Assembly (NCBI RefSeq): GCF_036846205.1
Contig: NZ_DAIUCK010000003.1
Coordinates: 11,521-75,520 of the forward strand
Direction: 5' to 3'
Length of the DNA stretch: 64,000 nt
Origin: Rhabdothermincola sp036846205
GTDB taxonomy: Bacteria; Actinomycetota; Acidimicrobiia; Acidimicrobiales; Acidimicrobilacustridaceae
In this document: positions 26,646 through 35,970 of the stretch, in pieces
How the letters are laid out: each line of letters starts with the position of its first letter
Numbering within the stretch: the first letter of the stretch is position 1
Position numbers and translations under genes: made by a program
Notes under the pieces: model-generated
Databases searched by the model: none
What the model saw: the letters and a program-made list of their open reading frames with translations, nothing else
What the model was told of the DNA's origin: nothing

Positions 26646-27595
26646 CGTGGTGGGCTCCCCAGGAACTCGAGTACCAGGTCGGCCACCAGCCGGGGCTGCT
26701 CGATGTGCACGAAGTGCCCCACGCCATCGAGAGCCTCCAGCCGGCCACCGGGGGGCAGGTAGGGCTCCACGTCGGCGGGCCGGGTCCCCCAACCCATCAC
26801 CTCGACCTCGAGCCCCAGGACGCCGAGCACGGGAACGGACAGCCCCGGCATGCGCTCCATGGACCATTCCGGACGCCACGGCCCGAAACCGCCCAGGCGG
26901 AGGGTGGGGTCGATCTTCCAGCGCCACCCGTCCTCGTCGTGCCGGGCACCCACCGTGACGAGGTACCGGAGCCACTCGATCGACAACCGCGGATTCATCC
27001 GGGCCCGCCGCTCGGCCAGCTCCTCCAGCGTGCCCGCTCGCCGCACGGCGGTGGCACAACGCCGACGGTGGTCGAGCCAGCCCGACAGCTCGTCGTGAAG
27101 CATCCGGGTGCGCTCGTGATCCGAGACGTCAGGCCAGTTGTTCTTCGACGGGAGACCGTCGAGATTGACGAGGTGGGAGACCCGGTGGGGCAGCGCGTCC
27201 GCCAGCTCCAGCATGAGCCCACCGCCCTTGGAGTGACCGAGGAACACCATCGGCTCCTCGCCCACGCTGTCGAGCACGGCGAGGGCGTCTCGCAGGTCGG
27301 CACCCCAGTTGTAGAGCACCGCGTGCTCCGAGTCACCGTGACCGCGAGCATCCCAGGCCACGACCCGCCAACCGGCCTCGACCAGCATCGGGGCGAAGAC
27401 GTCGAAGGTCCCGGCGAAGTCGAATCCCCCGTGGGCGGCAAGGATCGGGGGCGCGTCCTGCGGCCCCCATTCGTAGGTGGCGATGGCGACACCGCTGGTG
27501 GTGACCCAGCGGGACCGGTCGGGCCGCCGGGCCCCGGGGAACCCTGGCAGATCTGCCGGGCGGTCGATCGGGGGGGCAGCCAGGGTCGTGCTCAT
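26642..27595 (-). CDS. alpha/beta-fold hydrolase
   Basis: A 317-residue hydrolase with the oxyanion loop AAHGGFDFAGTF, VVAWDARGHGDSE, the nucleophile elbow FLGHSKGGGL (Ser in GHSKG) and a late His in DGVGHFVHIEQP. The triad therefore looks complete, unlike in the downstream gene. Substrate not predictable; esterase or epoxide-hydrolase-like activities are common in this group. The ATG at 27595 begins MSTTLAAPPIDR. A TAGGCT box lies about 8 nt upstream. Divergent from fur. Confidence 0.82.
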   Translation of the reverse strand: MSTTLAAPPIDRPADLPGFPGARRPDRSRWVTTSGVAIATYEWGPQDAPPILAAHGGFDFAGTFDVFAPMLVEAGWRVVAWDARGHGDSEHAVLYNWGADLRDALAVLDSVGEEPMVFLGHSKGGGLMLELADALPHRVSHLVNLDGLPSKNNWPDVSDHERTRMLHDELSGWLDHRRRCATAVRRAGTLEELAERRARMNPRLSIEWLRYLVTVGARHDEDGWRWKIDPTLRLGGFGPWRPEWSMERMPGLSVPVLGVLGLEVEVMGWGTRPADVEPYLPPGGRLEALDGVGHFVHIEQPRLVADLVLEFLGSPPR

Positions 27596-27684
27596 GGCCC
27601 GGGAGCCTACGCAGCCTCCAGCCCTGGACCGACCTGGCCCAGAGCGCCCTACGTGGCTTTTCTCACCAATTCTCATCACGTGGG

Positions 27685-27690
27685 TAGGCT
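27685..27690 (+). promoter_or_regulatory. -10 box of the Fur-family gene
   Basis: TAGGCT lies 3 nt before the ATG at 27694 and 6 nt before the in-frame GTG at 27697. By the spacing seen elsewhere in the window the GTG may be the true leaderless start. Confidence 0.45.
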
Positions 27691-27693
27691 GCG

Positions 27694-28173
27694 ATGGTGG
27701 GATCGACGCACGAGCCCGACCGCACCAGCAACCCGGTGGACGTCCACCGCACCGCCGCCGAACGCCTCCGCCACGACGACCAGCGCTACACCGCCGGCCG
27801 CCGGGCCATCGTGGCCGCCCTGGCCGAAGCCCCCCGGCCGCTGACCATCGCCGAGCTGCTGGCGCGGGTGCCGACGCTGGCCCAGAGTTCGACCTACCGG
27901 AACCTGGCGGTCCTCGAGCAGGCCCGGATCGTGCACCGGGTCATCGGCACCGACGAGTTCACCCGGTTCGAGCTGACCGAGGAGCTCGCCGGCCACCACC
28001 ATCACCTCATCTGCTCCTCCTGCGGTGACGTGGCCGACTTCACGGTCGACCCAGCCCTGGAAGTGCTGCTGGCGGAGGCCGCCCAGCAAGTGGGGGCCGA
28101 CACCGGCTTTTCGACCGCGCACCACCGCCTCGACCTGGTCGGCACCTGCGCCGACTGCCGCGACGCCCGCTGA
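27694..28173 (+). CDS. Fur family metalloregulator
   Basis: A 159-residue Fur/Zur/PerR-type repressor. The N-terminal winged helix reads YTAGRRAIVAALAEAPRPLT and SSTYRNLAVLEQARIVHRV. The metal-binding half has HHHHLICSSCGDVADF and a C-terminal CADC, giving the two CxxC pairs of the structural zinc site. The His-rich GHHHHLIC motif is common to the family. Whether it senses iron, zinc or peroxide cannot be decided; no clear box is visible upstream. The start may be 27694 or 27697. Confidence 0.88.
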   Translation: MVGSTHEPDRTSNPVDVHRTAAERLRHDDQRYTAGRRAIVAALAEAPRPLTIAELLARVPTLAQSSTYRNLAVLEQARIVHRVIGTDEFTRFELTEELAGHHHHLICSSCGDVADFTVDPALEVLLAEAAQQVGADTGFSTAHHRLDLVGTCADCRDAR

Positions 28174-28256
28174 GCGCGCGAGCGAGAACGGCTACCGTCG
28201 CAGCACAGGCACCCGGCTCCCGGGCCGGTGCGGACCAGCGGATCACAGGAGGGCAC

Positions 28257-29444
28257 ATGGCCGACATCGAAGGGGAGGTGGCACCGGGCTTCGAGGCCGT
28301 GCGCGCCGCCTTCGAGCAGAACTTCGCGGAGGGCCTCGAGATCGGCGCGGCGTTCAGCGCCTACCACCGGGGCGAGAAGGTGGTCGACCTGTGGGGTGGG
28401 ACAGCCGACGCAGAGACCGGCGCCCCCTGGCGCGAGGACACCATCATCCTGGTGTTCTCCACCACCAAGGGCGCCACCGCCATGTGCGCCAACAAGCTGG
28501 CCCAGGAGGGCCGGCTCGATGTCGAGGCCCCGGTGGCGACCTACTGGCCGGAGTTCGCCAAGAACGGCAAGGACGACATCACCGTCGCCCACCTGCTCTC
28601 CCACCAGGCGGGACTGGCCTGGGTCGACGGCGACATGACCGCCGAGGAAGCCCTTTCGTGGGAACCGGTGATCGAGGCCCTCGAGAACCAGCACCCGGCC
28701 TGGGTGCCCGGGTCCCAGCACGGCTACCACGCCACCACCTACGGGTGGCTGGTCGGCGAGGTGGTACGCCGGATCGCGGGCCGCAGCGTGGGCACCTACC
28801 TCCGGGAGGAGATCGCCGAGCCCCTCGGGGCGGACTTCTGGATCGGGCTGCCGGAATCCGAGGAGCACCGGGTGGCCCGGCTGCAGTCGATGATCCCCGC
28901 CAGCATCTCGGTCGACATGCTCGCCAACCCGGGGGACGACCCAGTGGCACAGATGATCGCCACGTTCCTCGGTCCCGACACCCCGCTCGGCAAGGCCCTG
29001 TTCGCCCCCGGCGGCGCGCTCACCGACCAGGACGTGTGGAACTCGCGCGCCATGCGGGCTGCGGAGGTCCCCGCGGCCAACGGGGTCACCGACGCCCGAT
29101 CGGTCGCCCGCCTCTACGCGGCGTGCCTCGGTGAGGTCGACGGCGTCCGCATCCTCACCGAGGAGCAGGTGAAGCGGGCCACCGAGCAGCGCACCACCGG
29201 CCCGAACACCGTGCTCATGGACATGGACATCCAGTTCGGGCTGGGCTTCATGCTCCGGTCGAGCATGGTCGCGCTGGGCGGCCCCCGCAGCTTCGGGCAC
29301 TTCGGGGCCGGTGGCTCGATGGGCTGGGCCGACCCCGACGCCGAGCTCGCCTTCGGCTACGTGATGAACCGCATGGATCTGGGCCTGGCGGGCGACCCCC
29401 GCAGCTTCCGGCTGGTCACGGCCTGCTACGACGCCATCGCCTGA
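28257..29444 (+). CDS. beta-lactamase-family serine hydrolase (EstB-like)
   Basis: A 395-residue class C beta-lactamase-like esterase or peptidase. The Ser-x-x-Lys motif is in VFSTTKGAT (STTK), the Tyr motif in GYHATTYGW and the third motif is HFGAGGSMGW. AGGAGG lies just upstream of the ATG at 28257, so translation is Shine-Dalgarno driven, unlike many neighbours. No signal peptide, so it is probably cytoplasmic. Substrate unknown; many relatives hydrolyse short esters rather than beta-lactams. Confidence 0.85.
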   Translation: MADIEGEVAPGFEAVRAAFEQNFAEGLEIGAAFSAYHRGEKVVDLWGGTADAETGAPWREDTIILVFSTTKGATAMCANKLAQEGRLDVEAPVATYWPEFAKNGKDDITVAHLLSHQAGLAWVDGDMTAEEALSWEPVIEALENQHPAWVPGSQHGYHATTYGWLVGEVVRRIAGRSVGTYLREEIAEPLGADFWIGLPESEEHRVARLQSMIPASISVDMLANPGDDPVAQMIATFLGPDTPLGKALFAPGGALTDQDVWNSRAMRAAEVPAANGVTDARSVARLYAACLGEVDGVRILTEEQVKRATEQRTTGPNTVLMDMDIQFGLGFMLRSSMVALGGPRSFGHFGAGGSMGWADPDAELAFGYVMNRMDLGLAGDPRSFRLVTACYDAIA

Positions 29445-29491
29445 TCCTCGACCCGGTGGATCGCGCTCGAAGGACGGGGCGCGGCCGCCGG

Positions 29492-29497
29492 TAGCCT
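29492..29497 (+). promoter_or_regulatory. -10 box of prfC (leaderless)
   Basis: TAGCCT, 6 nt before the GTG at 29504. Confidence 0.5.
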
Positions 29498-29503
29498 GGT
29501 CCG

Positions 29504-31093
29504 GTGACTCCCACACCGGCCGCGGAAGCGGCGCGCCGGCGCACGTTCGCGATCATCTCGCACCCCGACGCGGGCAAGACCACCCTCACCGAGAAGTTCC
29601 TGCTCTACGGCGGTGCGCTCACCGCCGAAGCCGGCGCGGTCAAGGCCCGGGCCGGTCGCCGAGCCGCCACCTCGGACTGGATGGAGCTCGAGCGCCAGCG
29701 GGGCATCTCCATCACCTCCACCGTCCTGCAGTTCCCCTACCGGGACCACGTGGTCAACCTGCTCGACACCCCCGGGCACCGTGACTTCTCGGAGGACACG
29801 TACCGGGTGCTCGCCGCGGCCGACGCCGCGGTGATGGTCCTCGACGCGGCCAAGGGCATCGAGCCCCAGACCCTCAAGCTGTTCGACGTGTGCCGCCAGC
29901 GCGGCCTGCCGCTGCTCACGTTCGTCAACAAGTGGGATCGACCCGGTCGTGACCCGCTGGAGCTGCTCGACGAGATCGAGCAGCAGATCGGCCTCGTGGC
30001 CACCCCGGTCACCTGGCCGGTGGGCATCGCCGGTGACTTCCGCGGGGTGATCGACCGGCGCGACGGCCGCTACACCCGCTTCACTCGGGTCAGCCGGGGC
30101 GCGACCGAAGCACCCGAAGAGCTCGTGGAGGCGGAACGGGCTGCCGGCGAGGAGGGCGAAGCCTGGGACCGGGCCCGAGAGGAACTGGAGCTGCTCGACT
30201 CCGTGGCCGCGGACCTCGACCCGAAGACCTTCCTCGCCGCGGAGTCCACCCCGACCTTCTTCGGCTCGGCGCTGACCAACTTCGGAGTGCGCAAGCTGCT
30301 CGACGCGGTGGTGGACCTGGTCCCCGCCCCAGGCCCCAGGCTCGACGCGGACGGCACGCCGCGCCCGTTGGACGCGCCGTTCTCCGGCTTCGTGTTCAAG
30401 GTGCAGGCCAACATGGACCCGTCACATCGGGACCGCATCGCGTTCGTGCGGGTCTGCTCGGGCCGCTTCGAGCGGGGGATGGTCGTCACCCACGGCCCCA
30501 CCGGCAAGCCCTTCGCCACCAAGTACGCCCACCAGGTCTTCGGCCAGGAGCGCGAGACCATCGACGAGGCGTACCCGGGGGACGTGGTGGGTCTGGTGAA
30601 CGCCACCGAGGTGCGGGTCGGCGACAGCCTGTTCCTCGACGAGCCGGTGACCTTCCCGGCGATCCCGAGCTTCGCCCCCGAGCACTTCTCGGTGGCCCGG
30701 GTACGCGACACCGGCCGGTTCAAGCAGTTCCGCCGCGGCATCGCGCAGCTCGACGAGGAGGGTGTGGTGCAGGTGCTGCGCGACCCCGACCTGGGCGACC
30801 AGGAACCGGTGCTCGCCGCGGTCGGCCCCATGCAGTTCGACGTGGCCCTGCACCGCCTCGAGCACGAGTTCGGCGCGCCAGCCGAGCTGAGCCCGACCAG
30901 CTTCCGGCTGGTCCGCCGCACCGACCGCTCGAGCGCGGACTCGCTGCGAGGCATGCGCGGTGTCCGGATCCTGGAGCGGGCCGACGGTACCCTTCTGGCG
31001 CTGTTCGAGAGCCAGTACTGGGTGGAGCGCCTGGAACAGGAGCATCCTGAGCTGCTGCTCGAACGTCTCGTGGCGGAGGGAAGCGTGGGGTGA
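29504..31093 (+). CDS. prfC: peptide chain release factor 3
   Basis: GTPase that recycles RF1/RF2 after termination. The 529-residue protein has the P-loop SHPDAGKTTLTEKFL, switch region RGISITSTVLQF, DTPGHRDFSEDTYR and NKWDRPGRDP, all in the RF3 style rather than EF-G or LepA. Domain II contains FSGFVFKVQANMDPSHRDR and domain III VGPMQFDVALHRLEHEFGA. Length is normal for RF3. The GTG start has TAGCCT 6 nt upstream. The next gene begins 4 nt after the stop. Confidence 0.95.
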   Translation: MTPTPAAEAARRRTFAIISHPDAGKTTLTEKFLLYGGALTAEAGAVKARAGRRAATSDWMELERQRGISITSTVLQFPYRDHVVNLLDTPGHRDFSEDTYRVLAAADAAVMVLDAAKGIEPQTLKLFDVCRQRGLPLLTFVNKWDRPGRDPLELLDEIEQQIGLVATPVTWPVGIAGDFRGVIDRRDGRYTRFTRVSRGATEAPEELVEAERAAGEEGEAWDRAREELELLDSVAADLDPKTFLAAESTPTFFGSALTNFGVRKLLDAVVDLVPAPGPRLDADGTPRPLDAPFSGFVFKVQANMDPSHRDRIAFVRVCSGRFERGMVVTHGPTGKPFATKYAHQVFGQERETIDEAYPGDVVGLVNATEVRVGDSLFLDEPVTFPAIPSFAPEHFSVARVRDTGRFKQFRRGIAQLDEEGVVQVLRDPDLGDQEPVLAAVGPMQFDVALHRLEHEFGAPAELSPTSFRLVRRTDRSSADSLRGMRGVRILERADGTLLALFESQYWVERLEQEHPELLLERLVAEGSVG

Positions 31094-31097
31094 ACCC

Positions 31098-32774
31098 ATG
31101 ACCGATCGGGAACGGGCCCCCCGAGGCGGCCCGGTGCGCCTGGCCGATCTCGGCCTGACCCCACCGGTGCGGCGCCCACCCGAACGGGGGCGTCCCTGGC
31201 TGGTCCCGGTGATCATCCTCGCCGCCCTGCTCGCCGCCTGGGGTGTGGTGGCGGTGGTGGACTCGGGTGGCGGCGGTGACGAGGACCTCGCCGCCCGACC
31301 GTCGGGAGACGCCACCGATGCCGGGGACGATCCGTCGCCCGTGAGCACCGAATCCACACTGGCGCCGCTGCCCCCCTTCGACGGCTGGGTCAACCCCGCG
31401 TCGTCGGGTCGCCCGTGGAGCGAGACCGTGCCCGGCATCCTGACCTTCCGGGGCAACCCGACCCGCAGCTTCTACGGCGTGGGCCCCGTGCCCACCAACC
31501 CCGTCGTGCTGTGGAGCTTCCCCGCCGAGGGCGGCATGTGTGGGGCCTCCACCGACGGGAGCGGCACGCAGACCTGGTGCGGCACCGGCTGGACCGGCCA
31601 ACCCTCAGTCTGGGAGCACCGGGACGGCAGGACCTGGGTGGCGTTCGGGGCGTACGACTACGCGGTCCACTGGCTCGACTACGAGTCCGGGGCCCGGCTG
31701 CTGCCCGACTTCCGCACCGGCGACATCATCAAGGGCTCGGTGACCGTCGACCCGGACGGCTACCCGCTCCTCTACACCGGCTCGCGCGACAACTACTACC
31801 GGATCATCGCCCTGGACCGCGAGCAGCCCGTCGAACTGTGGAAGATCCACGCCAAGGCGGTCAGCCCCACCCTGTGGAACGACGACTGGGACGGTTCCGG
31901 GCTCATCATCGACGACTACCTCTTCGAGGGCGGCGAGAACAGCCAGTTCCACATCGTCAAGCTGAATCGAGGCTACGGACCTGACGGCAAGGTGACCGTC
32001 GACCCGAAGCTCGTGTTCAACACCCCGGGCTGGGACTCCCAGCTGCTCAGCGATGTGGGCGACAACCAGGTGTCGATCGAGAACTCGGTGGCCATCTCCG
32101 GCAACACCGTCTACTTCGCCAACAGCGGCGGGCTGGTCCAGGGATGGGACATCTCGGGGCTGAAGAACGGCGAGCGCCCCACCCGGGTCTTCCGCTACTG
32201 GACCGGTGACGACGTCGACGCCTCGATCGTGGTCGACGCCGAGGGGTTCCTCTACGTGGGGGCGGAGTTCGAGCGGGGCAACGCTCGGGCCCGGGAGGTG
32301 GGCCAGGTCCTCAAGCTCGATCCCCGCAAGCCCGACGACCCGCTGGTGTGGTCGGTCAAGGACCAGAAGCCGGGCAAGAGCGGGGTCTGGGGGACCCCCG
32401 CGATCTGGAAGGACATGGTCTACGTGCCCACCAACGCGGGCGAGTTGCTCGGCATCGACCGCATGACCGGCGAGGTGGTGTGGCGAAAGGACCTCGGCAG
32501 CCAGACCTGGCAGTCCCCGGTGGTGGTCGACGACGTGCTCATCGAGGGGGATTGCGAGGGCAACCTCCACGCCTACGACGTGCGCGACACCCGCCGGGAC
32601 CCGCCCGAGCTGTGGTCGGTGAAGCTCGACGGCTGCATCGAGTCGACCCCCGCGGTGTGGAAGGGCCGGATCTTCGTCGGAACCCGGGGCGGGAAGTTCT
32701 ACGCCATCGGCGACCCGCCGGCCGACCGCCGGAGCCCGGTCACCGAGGACGCGGCGGGCCGCTCCGGCCGCTGA
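31098..32774 (+). CDS. membrane-anchored PQQ-like beta-propeller protein
   Basis: A 558-residue protein with one transmembrane helix near the N-terminus (PWLVPVIILAALLAAWGVV, about 34-53), so the bulk should be outside the cytoplasm. From about residue 100 a repeated blade pattern (VLWSFPAEGG, WLDYESGARLLPD, VAISGNTVYFANSGG, IDRMTGEVVWRKDL) marks a PQQ_2/YVTN-type propeller. The ligand is unclear; such proteins act as scaffolds or quinoprotein-like proteins. The start ATG at 31098 is 4 nt after prfC. Confidence 0.8.
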   Translation: MTDRERAPRGGPVRLADLGLTPPVRRPPERGRPWLVPVIILAALLAAWGVVAVVDSGGGGDEDLAARPSGDATDAGDDPSPVSTESTLAPLPPFDGWVNPASSGRPWSETVPGILTFRGNPTRSFYGVGPVPTNPVVLWSFPAEGGMCGASTDGSGTQTWCGTGWTGQPSVWEHRDGRTWVAFGAYDYAVHWLDYESGARLLPDFRTGDIIKGSVTVDPDGYPLLYTGSRDNYYRIIALDREQPVELWKIHAKAVSPTLWNDDWDGSGLIIDDYLFEGGENSQFHIVKLNRGYGPDGKVTVDPKLVFNTPGWDSQLLSDVGDNQVSIENSVAISGNTVYFANSGGLVQGWDISGLKNGERPTRVFRYWTGDDVDASIVVDAEGFLYVGAEFERGNARAREVGQVLKLDPRKPDDPLVWSVKDQKPGKSGVWGTPAIWKDMVYVPTNAGELLGIDRMTGEVVWRKDLGSQTWQSPVVVDDVLIEGDCEGNLHAYDVRDTRRDPPELWSVKLDGCIESTPAVWKGRIFVGTRGGKFYAIGDPPADRRSPVTEDAAGRSGR

Positions 32775-32784
32775 GCCGGTCCGC

Positions 32785-33762
32785 TCACCAGGTCACCTCG
32801 TCGCAGCCGGTGTGCGACTCGGGCTCGACCTGCAGGGTGGCGTGATCGATGCCGAAGCGACCTGCGAGCACCGCCCGGGCCTGGTCGAGCACCGCGTGGC
32901 TGTCGGCCCCGTCGGTGATCATCAGGTGGGCGGACGCCACCTCCATGTCGGAGGTGAGGGTCCACAGGTGCAGGTCGTGGACGTCCACCACCGTGGGCAG
33001 CGCGGCGAGCTGGGCCCGCACCTCCTCGACGTCGATGCCCGGCGGTGCGGCCTGCACCAGCACGCGGAGGGCCTGGCCGCCGAGACGGAACGTGCGGGGG
33101 AAGATGAACAGCCCGATGGCGGCGGCGATCAGCGGGTCCGCGTAGGTCCAGCCGGTCGATCCCACGATCACGGCGGCGATGATCACCCCGACGGAGCTGA
33201 GCAGGTCGGCGAGGACCTCGAGGTACGCACCCCGCACGTTGAGGCTCTCCTTCGAGCCCGGCCGCAACCAGGCCATGGCGACCACGTTGACCACCAGTCC
33301 CACCACCGCGATCACGAGCATCTCGACGCCGAGGACCTCCTCGGGATGCCGCACCCGTTGGATCGCCTCGACGAGCACGTACACCCCGACCCCGAGGAGC
33401 AGCACCGCGTTGGCCAGCGCGGCCAGGATCTCCAGCCGGTAGAGACCGAAGGTGTGCTGGGCCCGCTGGATGGGTCGGTTGGCGACGTGGATGGCGGCGA
33501 GGGCCATGCCGAGGCCCAGCAGGTCGGTGAGCATGTGGGCGGCGTCGGAGAGCAGGGCCAGGGAGTTCGTCAGCAGGCCACCGACGGCTTCGACCACGAA
33601 GAACACGGCGATCAGCGCGAACGCCATCCACAACCGCCGCAGGTGACGCGCCCCCGCCCTCACCGCGGCCCCGTGAGCGTGAGCGTGGGCGTGCGCTTGG
33701 GCGGGCGCGTGGGCGTGCCCCGAACGCTCGGCCGGGTCGCCGCCGGACTCCATGGCCGACAT
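32785..33762 (-). CDS. cation diffusion facilitator (metal efflux) transporter
   Basis: A 325-residue CDF protein with a His-rich N-terminus (HAHAPAQAHAHAHAH) and six membrane helices. Transmembrane helix 2 has SDAAHMLTD with the usual His/Asp metal ligands. Helix 5 reads AYLEVLADLLSSVGV; the position that is His in CzcD/ZitB-type proteins is Glu, which could shift metal preference. The C-terminal cytoplasmic domain is ferredoxin-like (VDVHDLHLWTLTSD). Zinc is the usual substrate, but this is not proven. ATG 33762 and ATG 33753 are both possible. Confidence 0.85.
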   Translation of the reverse strand: MSAMESGGDPAERSGHAHAPAQAHAHAHAHGAAVRAGARHLRRLWMAFALIAVFFVVEAVGGLLTNSLALLSDAAHMLTDLLGLGMALAAIHVANRPIQRAQHTFGLYRLEILAALANAVLLLGVGVYVLVEAIQRVRHPEEVLGVEMLVIAVVGLVVNVVAMAWLRPGSKESLNVRGAYLEVLADLLSSVGVIIAAVIVGSTGWTYADPLIAAAIGLFIFPRTFRLGGQALRVLVQAAPPGIDVEEVRAQLAALPTVVDVHDLHLWTLTSDMEVASAHLMITDGADSHAVLDQARAVLAGRFGIDHATLQVEPESHTGCDEVTW

Positions 33763-33839
33763 CGTGGCACCACCGCCGAGCGCCGGACCACGCCCGACGA
33801 GGCCCGGTACGCTCCGGCCATCCGGACGAGGGGGGTCCT

Positions 33840-35855
33840 GTGAAGACCGAGCGCCGACATCGACGTGTCCTGCCCGCCGCCGCGTTGGGAGCGGCGCTGC
33901 TCGTGGCGGCCTGCACCACGAACGAGACCGCCGGCACTCGATCCACGACCCCCACGACGATCGCCGCCGTCTACCCGCCGACCCGGGACTGCGAGCTGTT
34001 CGACGCCGGCCACTGCCTGTTCCCGTTCCCGAGCAACACCTTCACCCGCCCCGACCCGGCGACACCCACCGGCCTGCGGGTGGCCTTCGCTCGCGGCTCG
34101 ATGCCGGTGAACACCTCGGGGGTGGCGATCGACCCCACCGAGTGGAACCGCAACGACGGGTTCAGCCCCGGCGGGCCGATCGTGCTCTACGTGCGGGACC
34201 TCGACCTGGCCGTGACCGGCGCACCGGCCCTGACCGATCTCGCCCGCTCGCTGGCCAGCGACACACCGATCGTCATCGTCGACGCCGAGACCGGCGACCG
34301 CCACCCGTTCTGGGCGGAGCTCGACGCCAATGCGCCGCCCGGACAGGGTGCGCTGCTGATCCGCCCGGCGGTGAACTTCCAGGAGGGTCACCGCTACGTG
34401 GTGGCCCTCCGCAACCTGAGACGAGCCGACGGCTCCACCATCGACCCGTCACCGGCGTTCGCCGCGCTGCGCGACGGCACCGCCAGCACGGACCCGGCGG
34501 TCGAGGATCGCCGGCCGGCCATGGACGCGGTGCTCGCCACCCTGGAGGCCGCGGGCGTCGGCCGTGACGACCTGTACCTGGCCTGGGACTTCACGGTCGC
34601 CTCCACCCAGAACCTGACCGGCCGGGTGCTGGCCATGCGCGACGCGGCGGTGCCGCCGGGTGACACGACCTCACCACCGTTCACGGTCACCGCGGTGACA
34701 CCGGGTGAGTCCGGATCGGGAGTGCTGCGGGTGGTCGAGGGATCGGTGCAGGTGCCCAACTTCCTCACCGACGGCGGTGCGCCGGGGTCGGTGCTCAACA
34801 ACGGCGACAACCCCGATGGGGTGCCCACCGTCGACGGGACCCTCGACGCACCGTTCGTGTGCGTGATCCCCACCACCGCCGAGCAGGCCGAGCCGATCGA
34901 CGTGCTCTACGGGCACGGGCTGCTCGGCAGCCGCTTCGAAGGGCGCGGCGTCGGGGAAGCCGTCGGCGACGAGCTGAACGCGGTGGTCTGTGCCACCGAC
35001 TGGATCGGCATGGCCGCCCAGGACGTCGGACCGATCGCCGGGATGCTGTCCGACCTGAGCGGTTTCCGCATGATCCCGGACCGCCTGCAGCAGGCGATGG
35101 TCAACGTCCTGGCGCTCGGTCGGGCCATGCAGAGCCCGGGCGGTCTGCGTACCGACCCCGCGTTCCAGCGGGCGGACGGCTCGCCGCTGCTCGGACGGGA
35201 TCTGGCCTACGTGGGCAACAGCCAGGGAGGGATCATCGGCGGTGCCCTGAGCGCGGTGGCCTCGGACTGGGACACCGTCTTCCTCGGGGTGCCGGGCATG
35301 AACTACTCGACGCTCCTGCAGCGCAGCATCGACTTCGACGACTTCGCACCCTTGTTCAACGCCCCCTATCCCGACCCGCTCGTGCAGCAGTTGAACTTCG
35401 CGCTGGTGCAGATGCTGTGGGACCGGGGCGAGAACGACGGGTACGCCGCGCACCTGACCGCTGATCCCCTGCCCGGTTCCCCGGCGAAGAAGGTGCTGGT
35501 GTTCGCGGCGTTCGGCGACCATCAGGTGACGAACTGGGCCACCGACGTGATGGCACGCACCATGGGGCTACGACTCCGGGCTCCGGGGCTCGCGGACGGG
35601 CGGTCGCCGGCGGACCCACCGTTCTGGGGCATCGAGACGATCGACTCGTTCCCCTATGCGGGCTCGGCGTACGTGATGTGGGACTTCGGCACCCCAGCCC
35701 CGCCGGTGGCGAACATGCCGAACCGGGCGGGCAAGGACCCCCACGGCCAGGGGCGGGACGATCCGGCGGTGCTGCGCATGGTCTCGCACTTCCTCACCAC
35801 CGGTGAGCTGATCGACGTCTGCGAGACCGGCCGACCCTGCCGCAGCGCTCCCTGA
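33840..35855 (+). CDS. lipoprotein with an alpha/beta-hydrolase-like core
   Basis: A 671-residue lipoprotein; the N-terminus PAAALGAALLVAACTTNET has a lipobox VAAC. The first half is a mostly beta region (FPFPSNTFTRPDP, GPIVLYVRDLDLA). From about residue 330 an alpha/beta-hydrolase core follows: VLYGHGLLGSRFEG and a nucleophile-elbow-like YVGNSQGGIIGGALSA (G-N-S-Q-G). A late FGDHQVTNWA may hold the His. It could be an extracellular esterase or lipase; substrate unknown. The GTG at 33840 has GAGGGGGG just upstream. Convergent with amt. Confidence 0.72.
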   Translation: MKTERRHRRVLPAAALGAALLVAACTTNETAGTRSTTPTTIAAVYPPTRDCELFDAGHCLFPFPSNTFTRPDPATPTGLRVAFARGSMPVNTSGVAIDPTEWNRNDGFSPGGPIVLYVRDLDLAVTGAPALTDLARSLASDTPIVIVDAETGDRHPFWAELDANAPPGQGALLIRPAVNFQEGHRYVVALRNLRRADGSTIDPSPAFAALRDGTASTDPAVEDRRPAMDAVLATLEAAGVGRDDLYLAWDFTVASTQNLTGRVLAMRDAAVPPGDTTSPPFTVTAVTPGESGSGVLRVVEGSVQVPNFLTDGGAPGSVLNNGDNPDGVPTVDGTLDAPFVCVIPTTAEQAEPIDVLYGHGLLGSRFEGRGVGEAVGDELNAVVCATDWIGMAAQDVGPIAGMLSDLSGFRMIPDRLQQAMVNVLALGRAMQSPGGLRTDPAFQRADGSPLLGRDLAYVGNSQGGIIGGALSAVASDWDTVFLGVPGMNYSTLLQRSIDFDDFAPLFNAPYPDPLVQQLNFALVQMLWDRGENDGYAAHLTADPLPGSPAKKVLVFAAFGDHQVTNWATDVMARTMGLRLRAPGLADGRSPADPPFWGIETIDSFPYAGSAYVMWDFGTPAPPVANMPNRAGKDPHGQGRDDPAVLRMVSHFLTTGELIDVCETGRPCRSAP

Positions 35856-35916
35856 TCGCCAGTCGTCCCGCAGCCGTCCTCCTCCGAGCATCGTGGCTCG
35901 GCGGCTCCGGGCGCGG

Positions 35917-35950
35917 CCGGGCCCGGTGGCCGAACGACCACCGGGCCCGG
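35917..35950. terminator. bidirectional terminator between convergent genes
   Basis: A perfect 13-bp inverted repeat: CCGGGCCCGGTGG (35917-35929), an 8-nt loop, and CCACCGGGCCCGG (35938-35950). It lies between the stop codons at 35855 (plus) and 35971 (minus), so it can serve both. Confidence 0.75.
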
Positions 35951-35970
35951 GACCGGGGCTGACGGGGGAA

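Noticed and set aside
27660..27680. TTCTCA direct repeat before fur as a Zur/Fur box
   Set aside because: The repeat is direct, not palindromic, and does not fit a known box.
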